Below the pieces are notes generated by a model, which searched no databases, had not been told where the DNA came from, and saw nothing but the letters and a program-made list of their open reading frames with translations. The position numbers were made by a program, and so were the translations under genes. From Acidobacteriota bacterium (GTDB lineage: Bacteria > Acidobacteriota > Thermoanaerobaculia > Multivoradales > JAHEKO01), in NCBI GenBank assembly GCA_022561975.1, contig JADFQD010000023.1, forward strand, positions 1 to 35,386: DNA of 35,386 nucleotides. Reading direction: 5' to 3'. The stretch's first letter is position 1. Each line of letters begins with the position of its first letter. Positions 6,713-17,000 of this stretch are shown one piece after another.

Positions 6713-8059
6713 CTAGCGGCTCCGGGATCCGCGCCCGACGCCGCCGATCACCGCACCAACGAAGGGCAACGCCAGAACGCCGACACGCACCCCCAGTCTG
6801 CCACCCCCGACTCCGTCGAGAGCCAGCAGCGCGATTCCGAAGCAGAACAGCACCGAGCCCAGCAGCAGTCTCCAGGCACGGGGCGTCGTGCCCCCCCCGG
6901 CTTGTGGTCGAGGTGCGCGCTCGAATCGGCCGAAGGCCGCCAGGAACGGGAGCAACAGAACGGCCAGCACCGCGACCCAGGGAATGCGCGACCACCACCA
7001 GATTCCGGTGGCCGGCTCGATTCCGAGCCCGAGGCCGCCCAGCGCCACGAGAGCGCCGAGAAGGAGCACCATCACAGTGGAGTGCCATAGGAAGAGCGTC
7101 ATGATCTTGGCGTTGACCAGGACCGTGGCCGCCCAAGCCCTCCGGCCGTCGAGCCAGCGACGTGCAGGACCCTCGACGGCCAACAGGAGCCCGCCCTGGA
7201 ACATGCCGAGTGCGAGCAAGGCGATGGTTGGCGGCAGGCTGTTGGAGATCGCCTGACCCGGGACACCGACCATGCTGATCGGATACGGTCCCAGGTGAAC
7301 CAAGCCCAGAAGGGCCGCCAGGCCGCCGGCGCCGACCGCCGGTGCTCGCCAGCCGGTGAGCCGCTTGGCACGCCAAGCGTAGCCGAGCTGGTGCACTGCG
7401 GCCCAGACGAATCCATAGTTCAGCCATCGCAGCCAGGCGACCCCGTCTCCACCCGCACTAAACGCTCCGAAGGCGACGGCGTCGAAAAGTGCGGCGACCA
7501 GCGCCAAAACGGCGACCGAGCCCAACCCGAGGCTCTTCCACAGTCGATAGGTCCAGGGCACGGCCAGGATCACCATCAGATAGACGGCCAGGAACCACGT
7601 GGGAACCAGCGCCACCTGAGATCCGATCCTCAGGGTTGCCGGTGCCACTCCGAGGAGCCCGGCTCCGGCCCCCAGGATTCCCCAGGCAATCAGTAGTGGC
7701 AGCACGGGCGCGACCAGGCGCCGGAACCTCGAGTCCAGCCATTCGGCGTAGGTTTTTCCGCTCTGCTGGGCCCTTTGCCAGGTAATTGAGTTCGAGAACC
7801 CGCCGACGATGAAGAAGATGGGCATAACTTGGAGCGCCCAGGTCAACCAGTGGCTCCAAGGGGAGAGATCGAGTAGATGGCCAAGCTCGGCCTTACCGTT
7901 GTGCACGTAGGCGGCGGCTATCAGCCAGTGCCCCACTACCACGACCATGATCGACGCCGCCCTCAGAAAATCCACGTAGCGGTTGCGCGTGGGCGGCGTG
8001 CGCTCGGCCATGGAGAGGGCCCGATTCCAGGCGCTCGGGCGCTTCGAAGGGTCCATCAT
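6713..8059 (-). CDS. Integral membrane acyltransferase (acyltransferase family 3, OafA/YrhL-like)
   Basis: A 448-residue multi-spanning membrane protein with about ten hydrophobic helices. The diagnostic first helix YVDFLRAASIMVVVVGHW carries the family's Arg and His (residues about 28-45), and MPIFFIVGGFSN follows in helix 2. Members move acyl groups from a cytoplasmic or membrane donor to sugars, lipids or antibiotics; the acceptor here is unknown. There is no C-terminal SGNH domain. Two adjacent ATG codons (8054-8059) can start it, and a third in-frame Met lies at residue 17 just before the conserved part. It is first in the leftward cluster and divergent from the efflux operon; the 87-bp gap 8060-8146 must hold both promoters, though I see no convincing boxes. 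Confidence 0.85.
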   Translation of the reverse strand: MMDPSKRPSAWNRALSMAERTPPTRNRYVDFLRAASIMVVVVGHWLIAAAYVHNGKAELGHLLDLSPWSHWLTWALQVMPIFFIVGGFSNSITWQRAQQSGKTYAEWLDSRFRRLVAPVLPLLIAWGILGAGAGLLGVAPATLRIGSQVALVPTWFLAVYLMVILAVPWTYRLWKSLGLGSVAVLALVAALFDAVAFGAFSAGGDGVAWLRWLNYGFVWAAVHQLGYAWRAKRLTGWRAPAVGAGGLAALLGLVHLGPYPISMVGVPGQAISNSLPPTIALLALGMFQGGLLLAVEGPARRWLDGRRAWAATVLVNAKIMTLFLWHSTVMVLLLGALVALGGLGLGIEPATGIWWWSRIPWVAVLAVLLLPFLAAFGRFERAPRPQAGGGTTPRAWRLLLGSVLFCFGIALLALDGVGGGRLGVRVGVLALPFVGAVIGGVGRGSRSR

Positions 8060-8146
8060 TTCTTGGGAGCTTAACCCGGGACCAGCAAAACTGGCAGCCC
8101 GAGAAAACGTAGTAGTTTAGGCCTCTTGGGAAAGGAAGAACTTCGA

Positions 8147-9403
8147 ATGCAAGAATTTTTCGCGCCGCCGCGCCGGGCGACTTCGCTCAGCCTGTTGCTG
8201 ACGCTCCTGTTGCTGGGACTCGCCGTGACCGGGGCCTGTTCGGGCTCCGGAAATTCCTCGAGTGACTCCGACGGCAGCGAGCAAGCGACCTCGGACGAGG
8301 AGAGCAAAAAAGAGAGCGCCAAGAAAGGCAAAGACGGCGACCAAGACGAGGATGAGGAAAAGGAAGAAGCCATCCCCATCGAAGTTGTCGACTTGGGTCG
8401 TGGGCGAATCGAGACCGTCTTGCGATTCTCGACCAACCTCGAGGCCGAAAGCGAGGTCCAGGTGGTATCCCAGGCGCCCGGTCAACTCCCCGTGCTACAG
8501 CTCCTGGTCGAGGAGGGCGACGACGTTCGCAAGGGGCAGGTGCTCCTGCGCCTGCAAAACGACCAGCTCAGGACGGCTCTCGGGCGCACCCGGGGCCAGC
8601 TCGCCAAAGCGCAGCGCGAGTACGACCGCCAAACCAATCTCCACCAGCTGCAGCTGATCAGCGAGCAGGCCTATACCGACGCCACCTATGAGCTCGAGCA
8701 GCTCCAGTTGGCCTTGAAAGACGCCCAACGCGAGCTCGGTTACACCGAAGTTCGGGCTTCGATAAGCGGCACCGTTACCGAACGTCACGTCGTCGTGGGG
8801 AACCAGGTCACGCCTGGACAGGTACTTTTCGATCTCGTCGATTTCGATTCGATCGTGGCGCGGGTCTATGTACCGGAGAAGGAGCTGTGGCGGATCCGGC
8901 CCGGGCTCGATGCCCGCCTCCTGGTCGAGGCCACGCGTGGCGTCGAGCGGCTGGGATCGGTCGATCGGATCGCCCCGCGAGTCGATCCAAGAAGCGGCAC
9001 GGTCAAGGTGACGGTGGCGATTCCGAGAGCCGAGACGCTTCTACCCGGAATGTATGTTTCGGTGGAGCTGGTAACCGAGGTCCACGAAGACGCCGTGCTG
9101 GTGCCGAAGAAGGCGCTGATCTACGACGCCGATCAGATTTTCGTCTTCCGTCTGGTCGAGCCTGGCGAAGAGAGTGACGACGGTGAAGGCAACGAGCGCG
9201 TCGAACGGTTGTTGGTCGAGGCTCGACTCGAGGACCGCGACCACATCGAAGTGGGCGACTCGCTGGCTGCCGGCGACCGCATTGTGATCGCCGGCCAGGC
9301 GGGGCTGAAGAATGGATCCCTCGTGCGGCTGGTTGGCGCGCAAGAGCACAAAGCGGACAAAGCGGAGGGCGGCCTGGAAGACGGCTTGGCCGCGGAGGGC
9401 TGA
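8147..9403 (+). CDS. RND efflux periplasmic adaptor (membrane fusion) lipoprotein
   Basis: A 418-residue adaptor of the HlyD/AcrA type that links an inner-membrane RND pump to an outer-membrane channel. The signal peptide ends in LAVTGAC with Cys31 as lipidated residue; the -3 Thr is not ideal for a lipobox. Residues 32-75 are an unusually Ser/Asp/Glu/Lys-rich tether. A lipoyl-type half (VVSQAPGQLPVLQLLVEEGD), a coiled-coil hairpin (about 140-195), the second lipoyl half (TEVRASISGTVTERHVVVGN) and beta-barrel domain follow. The ATG at 8147 is chosen for the AGGAAGAA six bases upstream; a TTG at 8126 is also open. It is the first gene of the efflux operon, with the nuclease gene 3 nt behind it. 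Confidence 0.92.
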   Translation: MQEFFAPPRRATSLSLLLTLLLLGLAVTGACSGSGNSSSDSDGSEQATSDEESKKESAKKGKDGDQDEDEEKEEAIPIEVVDLGRGRIETVLRFSTNLEAESEVQVVSQAPGQLPVLQLLVEEGDDVRKGQVLLRLQNDQLRTALGRTRGQLAKAQREYDRQTNLHQLQLISEQAYTDATYELEQLQLALKDAQRELGYTEVRASISGTVTERHVVVGNQVTPGQVLFDLVDFDSIVARVYVPEKELWRIRPGLDARLLVEATRGVERLGSVDRIAPRVDPRSGTVKVTVAIPRAETLLPGMYVSVELVTEVHEDAVLVPKKALIYDADQIFVFRLVEPGEESDDGEGNERVERLLVEARLEDRDHIEVGDSLAAGDRIVIAGQAGLKNGSLVRLVGAQEHKADKAEGGLEDGLAAEG

Positions 9404-9406
9404 CCC

Positions 9407-10519
9407 GTGCCGAGTTACAACGACCTACGTCCTGCGGTTGACCTGAAGAAGAAGGACTATGCTCTCGTCTTCCCGCAAATGAAGGTCGCGGAGAAGAAGA
9501 GGACCATCAAGAACCTCTTGCGGTTGCGCGCCGGTCTCTCCAAGAGGGTCGCGACCAAGAAGAGCGACCAGAATCTGCTGATTGCGAGCTGGAACATCAA
9601 GGAGTTCGGTCACACGACCCAGCGTCTTCCAGAGGCCTTTTTCTACATCGCCGAGATCATCGCCCGTTTCGATCTGGTCGTGATTCAGGAACTCAAGCGC
9701 GGCCTCAAAGATCTTTATACGCTGATGCAGCTTCTGGGTGAGGATTGGTTTTATCTGGTCAACGACATTACCGAGGGCGACTCCGGCAACTCAGAGCGAG
9801 CCGCCTACGTCTACAACAAGAAGCGGATCCAGTTCGCAGGGCTGGCGGGAGAAATCGTGCTGTGGCCCGACTTGACTGCGGGGTCGAAGGTCAAGCAACT
9901 CAAACGGACGCCCTTCATGACTGGTTTTCGTGGAGGGTGGAAGACGTTTTCGCTGGTCAACCTGCATCTGCACCCGGGAGACGACCCAGACGACATCGAG
10001 TATCGCCGGGAAGAAGTCAAGCTGCTGTTGGCCGCACTCGATGTAAAGACGTCTGCGGGCACTCTTTGGAACAAGAACGTCATTGTCGCGGGCGATTTCA
10101 ACTTCTACCAAGGAGCGAACAAAGACGACCCAACGCTTGAGCTTATCGAAAAGGCGGGTTTTCGAGAAGTCGAGAGCCTTCGAGGCGTCGACACCAACGC
10201 GTCGCAGACCGAGGTCTACGACCGTCTGTTTCTGACCAGCAACGACTACTTCAAGGTCGCGATCAACGCGGAGGGCCAAGAGAACGGCGGGGTCTTCCCG
10301 GTTTTCGACTATGTCTACAGAGATGGTCAGCACAGGACCTACCGAAAGTACATGAAGCACCACTACACCGGGAGCCGGGACCTGGACGCTTCCGCACTGG
10401 AGCGATATTTCAAGAACCCTTGGCGAAAGAACCAAATGTCCGACCACTTTCCGATCTGGATCGAGCTCATCAGCGATTCGTCCGACGACTTTCTCAAAGC
10501 GAAACTGGCGAGTTACTAG
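9407..10519 (+). CDS. Endonuclease/exonuclease/phosphatase (EEP) family protein
   Basis: A 370-residue protein with the DNase I/exonuclease III-like fold. Motifs in order: LLIASWNIKEFG (residues about 57-68, metal/Asn), FDLVVIQELK (about 88-97, the metal-binding Glu), FSLVNLHLHPG (catalytic His region), NVIVAGDFNFY (about 223-233, Asp-x-Asn) and SDHFPIWIEL (about 344-353, the final Asp-His pair). It should be a Mg-dependent phosphodiesterase; whether it cuts DNA, a lipid or a nucleotide is unknown. No signal peptide is seen. The start is GTG, three bases after the adaptor stop; an ATG at 9480 would cut off the Lys-rich leader. It is richer in Lys and lower in GC than its neighbours, and its position inside an RND operon suggests later insertion. 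Confidence 0.87.
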   Translation: MPSYNDLRPAVDLKKKDYALVFPQMKVAEKKRTIKNLLRLRAGLSKRVATKKSDQNLLIASWNIKEFGHTTQRLPEAFFYIAEIIARFDLVVIQELKRGLKDLYTLMQLLGEDWFYLVNDITEGDSGNSERAAYVYNKKRIQFAGLAGEIVLWPDLTAGSKVKQLKRTPFMTGFRGGWKTFSLVNLHLHPGDDPDDIEYRREEVKLLLAALDVKTSAGTLWNKNVIVAGDFNFYQGANKDDPTLELIEKAGFREVESLRGVDTNASQTEVYDRLFLTSNDYFKVAINAEGQENGGVFPVFDYVYRDGQHRTYRKYMKHHYTGSRDLDASALERYFKNPWRKNQMSDHFPIWIELISDSSDDFLKAKLASY

Positions 10520-10534
10520 GATTTCTGTCGAGCG

Positions 10535-13500
10535 ATGAACCAGACGACCGACAACCGGCTCTCCAGCTTCATGACCCGCCGGCCGGTGGCGATCACCATG
10601 GTTTTCGTCGCGGTGGTGGTCTTCGGATACTTCTCGTACGGGCGCTTGCCCGTGACCCTGATGCCGGAGCTGTCGTATCCGACCCTGACTGTGCGCACGG
10701 AATATCCGGGCGCGGCCCCGGAGGAAGTCGAAAATGACGTCAGCCGCCCGGTCGAAGAGGCCCTCGGTGTGGTCGGAGGCCTGCGCCGGGTCTCGAGCAT
10801 CAGCCGCGCCGGGGTCAGCGACGTGGTGCTCGAGTTCAGCTGGGATACGAGCATGTCCGAAGCGATCCAGGATTCACTGGAGAAACTCGATCTGATCCTG
10901 CTGCCCGAGGAAGCCGAGCGACCTCTGATTCTGCGCTTCGACCCGTCCCTTGATCCGGTGATGGAGTTGAGTCTCTCCGGAGCCGGCGATCGCTTCGAGG
11001 GCGAGGAAGGGCTGCGCCGGCTGCGCCGGATCGCGGACCTCCAGATCAAGCGCGCGATCGAGCCGATCAAGGGCGTCGCGGCGGTGCGCGTGCGCGGTGG
11101 CCTGGAAGAGGAGATCCACGTGCTTCTCGACGAAGAAGAGTTGCGCCGGACCGGCCTTTCGATTCAGACGGTGATTGATCGTCTGGCCCAGGAGAACATC
11201 AACATGGCCGGCGGCACCCTGACCGAAGGCCGCATCGAGTACATGGTCCGGACCCTCAACGAGTACCAGGATCTGGAGCAGATCGAGAACACGGTGGTGG
11301 CTCACTTCGAAGGCCGCGATGTGCGGATCGGCGCCATCGCACGCGTGGTTCGCTCGCACAGGGAACGCGAGATCCTGACCCGCACCAACTCGCACGAGAG
11401 CGTTCAGATCGACATCTTCAAGGAGGCCGACGCCAATATCGTTGCGTTGGCAAAGCGGGTGAAGGTCAATCTGGGTGAGTTTGACCTCGACAGGGCGCGC
11501 CGCGAAGCGGCGGGCGAGTCGGTCGAGGAAGACCAAGAGAAAAAGGCCGGTGGCTGGTCGCTTGGCAAGAAGGGCAAGAAGAGGACCAAGAGCGAGGACG
11601 GGCCGCAGGGGCTGATCGCCCAGACCTGGGCCAACGAGGGCGCGGAGCTGTCCCTGGTCGCGGATCGATCGCTTTTCATCGAGAGCTCGATCAAAGAGGT
11701 ACGTAACACCGCGCTCCTGGGTGGGCTGTTGGCGGTTCTGCTGCTGTTTTTCTTCCTCGAGGACCTCCGAATCACGGCCATCATCGCGGTCTCGATCCCG
11801 ATCTCACTGCTGGTGACTTTCGCGCCGCTCAACCTGCTCGGGGTAAGCCTGAACATCATGTCTCTGGGCGGGCTGGCGCTCGGCATCGGTATGCTGGTCG
11901 ATTCGTCGATCGTCGTACTGGAGTCGATCTTTCGGTGCCGGGAAGAGGGCGACGACCTCGAGGGTGCCGCGGTTCGGGGCACCTCGGAAGTGCGCGGTGC
12001 GGTGGTGGCCTCGACGCTCACGACGATCGCGGTGTTCTTTCCGATGGTCTTCGTCGAAGGCGTTGCCGGCCAAGCCTTTGGAGATCTCGGCTTGGCGGTA
12101 ATCATCTCGCTTCTGGCGTCACTCGGAGTCGCTCTGTTTCTGATACCCATGCTTGCCAGCCGCGTAGGCGTCAAGCTGAGCGAAGCCGGCCCGAAGCCGA
12201 TCGGCTGGAAGAGGTTCGCCAGTTGGATCGCGCTCGAGAAAGACTGGCGAAGCTTCCGCCATTCCACCGGCGGTGCGGCAAGGAGCTCCTGGCGCAAGGG
12301 CCTGCGAGCGTTGTCCTACCCGTTGATTTCGAGCTATCTGGGACTGCGGTTGGTGGTGGGCGTCGCTCTCGAGTCGATCGGCAAGTTGATACTGGGATTC
12401 TTTTTCGGCCTGATCTGGCTCGGGAGCAGGTTCATCCTTCCCGCGCTGGGGCTGGTGTTCCGGTTTGTGGTCGCGGTGCCGCTACGGCTCACCCAGGGCG
12501 CTCTCCGCGGCCTCCATACGACCTATCCGAGGAGCCTGCGCTGGGCACTCCGGAATCCGCTCACGATTCTGGTGGCGGTTGCCGCGACGTTTGCGGTCAC
12601 CGTCCGGACCCTATCGGCGCTCGAAACGGAGCTTCTGCCCGAGGTGCATCAAGGAGAGTTCACCGTCGAAGTGGCGCTTCCCGTGGGCACGCCGATCGAA
12701 GCGACCGAGAGCATCGTGGCACCGGTCGAGCAGGCGATCCTGGAGGAGAAAGAATACATCGCCTCGCTCCTTCTCACGGTTGGGTACGACGCGGCCTATT
12801 CCAATCGCTCGGACGAGGGCGAGCACACGGCGCGCTTCAAGATTCTTCTGGATCGGGCCGATCCGCGTACCGAGGGCGAGGTGGTGCGGCGGTTGCGGAG
12901 GCGGTTTGCCGCGATTCCGGATCTCGGCGCGCGGGTGACGCGTCCGGTGTTGTTCAGTTTTAGGACGCCGATCGAGGTGGAAGTGCATGGCGATGATCTG
13001 GTGATGCTCCGTCGCCAGGCGGAAATCGTCAAGCAAACGTTAGCGGCGATGCCGCAGCTCGCCGACGTCGAGACCACGCTCCGCCGTGGCGCCCCCGAGG
13101 TTCAGATCGTCTACGATCGAGATCTGCTGGCGCGCTACGGGCTCAATCCGGGTCAGGTCGCACGTCTCGTTCGCGACAAGGTCCAGGGTTTCGAAGCGAC
13201 GCGCTTCAACATGAAGGATCGACGTATTCCGATCATCGTCCGCCTGCAGATGGCCGACCGGGAGTCGGTCGAGGACGTGGCGTCTCTGGTCATCAACCCC
13301 GGTGGCGAGCGGCCGATTCCACTCTCGGCGGTAGCCGCGATCGTCCTCGCCGAAGGGCCGAGCGAAGTGCGCCGCGTGGACGGGCGGCGCGTGGCTCTGG
13401 TCAGCGCGTCGATCGCGGACGGCTCGCTGGGAAGCGCGGTGGATGCGATCAAGGACGAGTTGAGTGCGCTCGGCTGGCCGTCCGGGATGACCTTCTTCAT

Positions 13501-14065
13501 GTCGGGTCAGAACCAGGAATTGGAACGTAGCAAGACCAGTCTGGCGCTGGCGCTGGCGCTTTCGATCTTCCTGGTCTACGTCATCATGGCGGCACAGTTT
13601 GAATCGATCTGGCATCCCTTGGTGATCCTGTTCACGATTCCCCTGGCTTTCTTCGGCACCGTCTTGACGCTCTATCTGCTCGGCATCAGCTTCTCGATTG
13701 TGGTTTTCCTGGGCATGATCATGCTGGCCGGGATCGTGGTCAACAACGCCATCGTCCTGGTCGACTACATCAACATTCTGAGACGACGCGGCATGGAGGT
13801 CCTAGAGGCGATCGTCACTGCGGGTTCGGTACGGCTACGGCCGATCCTGATGACCACGGCGACGACGACCTTGGGCCTCCTGCCAATGGCTCTTGGCTTC
13901 GGCGACGGCGCCGAGCTTAGGACCCCGATGGCGATCGCAGTGATCAGTGGCCTGGCGGTTTCGACGCTGCTCACGCTCTTCGTCATTCCGGTGATCTATT
14001 GGCTGCTCGACCGGCTAAGGGCGCGGCTCACCGGTCATGAGCTGATCCTTGGGGAGGTAGGATAA
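10535..14065 (+). CDS. RND efflux pump permease subunit 1 (AcrB/HAE-like), enlarged
   Basis: A 1176-residue inner-membrane proton-driven exporter, about 130 residues longer than usual. It starts with RRPVAITMVFVAVVVFGYFSYG (TM1) and has the TM4 motif GMLVDSSIVVLESIF (about 450-466) and TM10 motif GIVVNNAIVLVDYIN (about 1064-1079). The AcrB relay Asp-Asp/Lys is therefore Asp-Ser/Asn, a variant common in distant RND groups. Two inserts stand out: a Lys/Glu-rich loop (about 320-362) in the first periplasmic half, and residues about 552-665, which add several hydrophobic segments (LILGFFFGLIWLGSRFILPA and neighbours) between TM6 and TM7. It starts 15 nt after the EEP gene and ends 2 nt before subunit 2. 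Confidence 0.93.
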   Translation: MNQTTDNRLSSFMTRRPVAITMVFVAVVVFGYFSYGRLPVTLMPELSYPTLTVRTEYPGAAPEEVENDVSRPVEEALGVVGGLRRVSSISRAGVSDVVLEFSWDTSMSEAIQDSLEKLDLILLPEEAERPLILRFDPSLDPVMELSLSGAGDRFEGEEGLRRLRRIADLQIKRAIEPIKGVAAVRVRGGLEEEIHVLLDEEELRRTGLSIQTVIDRLAQENINMAGGTLTEGRIEYMVRTLNEYQDLEQIENTVVAHFEGRDVRIGAIARVVRSHREREILTRTNSHESVQIDIFKEADANIVALAKRVKVNLGEFDLDRARREAAGESVEEDQEKKAGGWSLGKKGKKRTKSEDGPQGLIAQTWANEGAELSLVADRSLFIESSIKEVRNTALLGGLLAVLLLFFFLEDLRITAIIAVSIPISLLVTFAPLNLLGVSLNIMSLGGLALGIGMLVDSSIVVLESIFRCREEGDDLEGAAVRGTSEVRGAVVASTLTTIAVFFPMVFVEGVAGQAFGDLGLAVIISLLASLGVALFLIPMLASRVGVKLSEAGPKPIGWKRFASWIALEKDWRSFRHSTGGAARSSWRKGLRALSYPLISSYLGLRLVVGVALESIGKLILGFFFGLIWLGSRFILPALGLVFRFVVAVPLRLTQGALRGLHTTYPRSLRWALRNPLTILVAVAATFAVTVRTLSALETELLPEVHQGEFTVEVALPVGTPIEATESIVAPVEQAILEEKEYIASLLLTVGYDAAYSNRSDEGEHTARFKILLDRADPRTEGEVVRRLRRRFAAIPDLGARVTRPVLFSFRTPIEVEVHGDDLVMLRRQAEIVKQTLAAMPQLADVETTLRRGAPEVQIVYDRDLLARYGLNPGQVARLVRDKVQGFEATRFNMKDRRIPIIVRLQMADRESVEDVASLVINPGGERPIPLSAVAAIVLAEGPSEVRRVDGRRVALVSASIADGSLGSAVDAIKDELSALGWPSGMTFFMSGQNQELERSKTSLALALALSIFLVYVIMAAQFESIWHPLVILFTIPLAFFGTVLTLYLLGISFSIVVFLGMIMLAGIVVNNAIVLVDYINILRRRGMEVLEAIVTAGSVRLRPILMTTATTTLGLLPMALGFGDGAELRTPMAIAVISGLAVSTLLTLFVIPVIYWLLDRLRARLTGHELILGEVG

Positions 14066-14067
14066 CC

Positions 14068-17000
14068 ATGACGCCACCCGAAGGAGAATCGCAGAACGAG
14101 TCTCGCCTTCCCCGGTTCTCGCTCGACCGCCGGATCACGGTGGTGATGATCCTGCTGACCGTGGTTGTGCTCGGTGCGATCGCAACTTTCAGTATTCCAC
14201 TCGAGCTCTTTCCGTCGGGCTTTGAATCTCCGGTCCTGGAGGTGCAGGTGCCCTGGCGTGACGCGCCGGCGCAAGAAGTACTGGAGAAAATAGTCCTGCC
14301 GCTCGAGGAGGAACTTTCGACCATCGCCGGTATCGACAGGATCGATTCCTACGCTCGCACCGGCTTCGGCATGGCCACGCTCCGGTTCAAGCAGGGCACC
14401 GACATGGATGTGGCCTACCGCGAGGCCCGAGACCGGGTCGAGCGGGCGCGCATGCAGATGCCAGACGATGTCCGGCAGGTCTACCTTTTCAAGCACGACG
14501 TTTCCGGCATTCCAATCTACTTCATCGGCCTGGCGATCGATCCGGCCGTGATCGACGTCTACAACCTGATCCAGGACGAGGTGGTGCTGCGTCTCGAGCG
14601 TCTCGAGGGCGTAGCCTCGGTAGAGACTCACGGACTGGAGGAAAAAGAGGTTCTGATCGAGCTCGACCGCGAGCGAACCGAGGCTTCGGGCCTCAGTATC
14701 TACGAGCTGGCGGAGCAGCTCGGCGGCGACAATTTCACCCTCTCGAGCGGCACCGTTCGCCAGGGCGGCAAGAAGCTTCTACTGCGCTCGGTGGCGCGGT
14801 ACCAAAGCCTAGAGGAGCTCGAGAACCGCCAAGTCGGCCCCCGAACCCGGCTGAGAGACATTGCCACGGTCAGCTACGACTTGCCGGACAAGAAGTATCG
14901 CGTGCGCGTAATGAGCCGGCCGGCGGTAGCGATCTCGGTGATGAAGGAGGGTGACGCCAATGCGCTGGAGGTGGCCAAGAGAGTAGACGCTGCGGTCGAG
15001 GAGATGAAGACTAACTCCCGGCTGCAGGTGGTCGAGGTTACGACCTTGTTTGATCAGGGCGAGGTCATCATGGAGTCGCTGGGGACGCTTCTGGCAAGCG
15101 GCCGGATCGGCGGCATCATCGCTCTTCTAGTCCTGTTCTTCTTCCTGCGGCGGTTCCGGATGACCTTGATCGTGACGCTTTCGATTCCGGTTTCGATCGT
15201 TATCGCCCTGACCGCGATGTACTTCGCCGGAGAGTCGCTCAATATCCTGACGCTCTTGGCGCTGATGATCTCGGTCGGCCTCCTGGTCGACAACTCGGTC
15301 GTGGTCGGCGAGAACATCTTCCGGCTCCATCGCGAGGGTCTTTCCCGGCGACGGGCCTGCATCGAGGGCGCGGGCGAGATCGCCTTGGCAATCGTGATGG
15401 CGACCTTGACCACGATCATCGTGTTTTTGCCGGTGTCGCTGGTCGAGGGTATGGGCCAGTTCTTTCTGCTTCGGCTTTCGATCCCGATCTCGGTCGCGCT
15501 TTTGGGCTCGCTGCTCGTAGCGCTGATCTTCATTCCGCTCTCGGTCTACGTCACGCTGCCCAAGAGGGGAACCGAGGAGGGCAAGCCGCATCCCGTCTTC
15601 AACTGGCTCAAACGCGCCTATGATCTCTCTTTCGGTCTCCTGAACCGCGCCTACATCGGGATGCTCGCGGTGTTCTTGCGCCGTCGGTTGGACCTGGTGC
15701 TGGCTCTGGTCGTGATCTTCTTGATCAGCGCGGGCACCGTTTTCAAGAAGGTCGAGTTCGTCGAGATCCAGGAAGAAGATCGTGGAGGCTTCGAGCTTCA
15801 GGTGAGCCTGGCTCAGAACACCACTCTCGAAGAGGCCGAGGAGTACTTCCTGGCCGCCGAGAAGGTGGTCGAGAACCTCGCCGATGAGTTGGACCTCGAC
15901 GGTTGGTTCCTCTTTCATCGCTCGACGTACGGCTCGCTCGAGGGCTGGTTCAAGAGCCCGCGCACCAATGACGTTTCGCCGCGCGAGGCCACCAAACGGG
16001 TTATGGAGGCGCTGCCTGAAAAGGCCGGGGTCAAGGTTCAGACCGCGGAGGAGAGCCGGTCCGACCAGGATCAGAACAAGAACGTCTACACCGTGATGAT
16101 CGAGGGCGAGGACTCAGAGATTCTCGAGACTGTGGCGGACGACCTCGAGCTGATCTTTGCGCGCGTGCCGGGCGTTCTGGGCACCAAGAAGGTCGGCGAC
16201 GAGTCCCCGAGCGAGATCGCCCTGGTGCTCGATCGTGAGCGCATTCAGGCGCAGAACATCAATCCGACGGTGGTTGCAGCGGTCGTGGGCTACGCACTCC
16301 GCGGCCAGGGCCTGCCGCGGTTTCACTGGGGCGGCAAAGAGATCCCGGTGACCGTGCGATTCCGGGAAGAGGACCGCGATTCTCTGGACGAGCTTGCCGG
16401 CTTCGCCGTGCCGACCGAGGACGGCACCATGGTGCCGCTGTCGTCGGTTTCGGAGCCACGCTACCTGGCTTCAGCGACGCGCATCTTTCGCAAGAACAAG
16501 CGAACGTCGCGCGAGATCACGATGGAGCTGGAGGAGGGAACGGAAGACGAGACCCGGGAGAAGCTCGCGGCGATGGTCGCGACGATCGACCTGCCCGAAG
16601 GTGTGACCTTCGGCTCGGACAGCCAGGGTGAGGGTCTGAACGAGGATCTTCAGGGGATGTTGTTCGCCGGCATCGTGTCGATCATCTTTATCTATCTCCT
16701 CATGGGCTTCCTTTTCGAGAGCTTCATCCTGCCGCTGTCGATCATTCTCACGATTCCCTTGGCGAGTCTGGGCGTCTATTGGAGCCACTTCCTGTTCGGG
16801 CTCAATATCGACTTTCTGGGCGCGGTCGGGTTGATCCTGCTGGTGGGAGTCGTGGTCAACAACGGCATCGTTCTGATCGATTATGTGACCCGGCTGCGCC
16901 GCCGTGGCACCGAGCGCAGCGAGGCGCTGCTGCTTGCCGCCGAGCGCCGCTTCCGGCCGATCATGATGACGGCTCTTACCACCATCGGGGGGCTGGTGCC

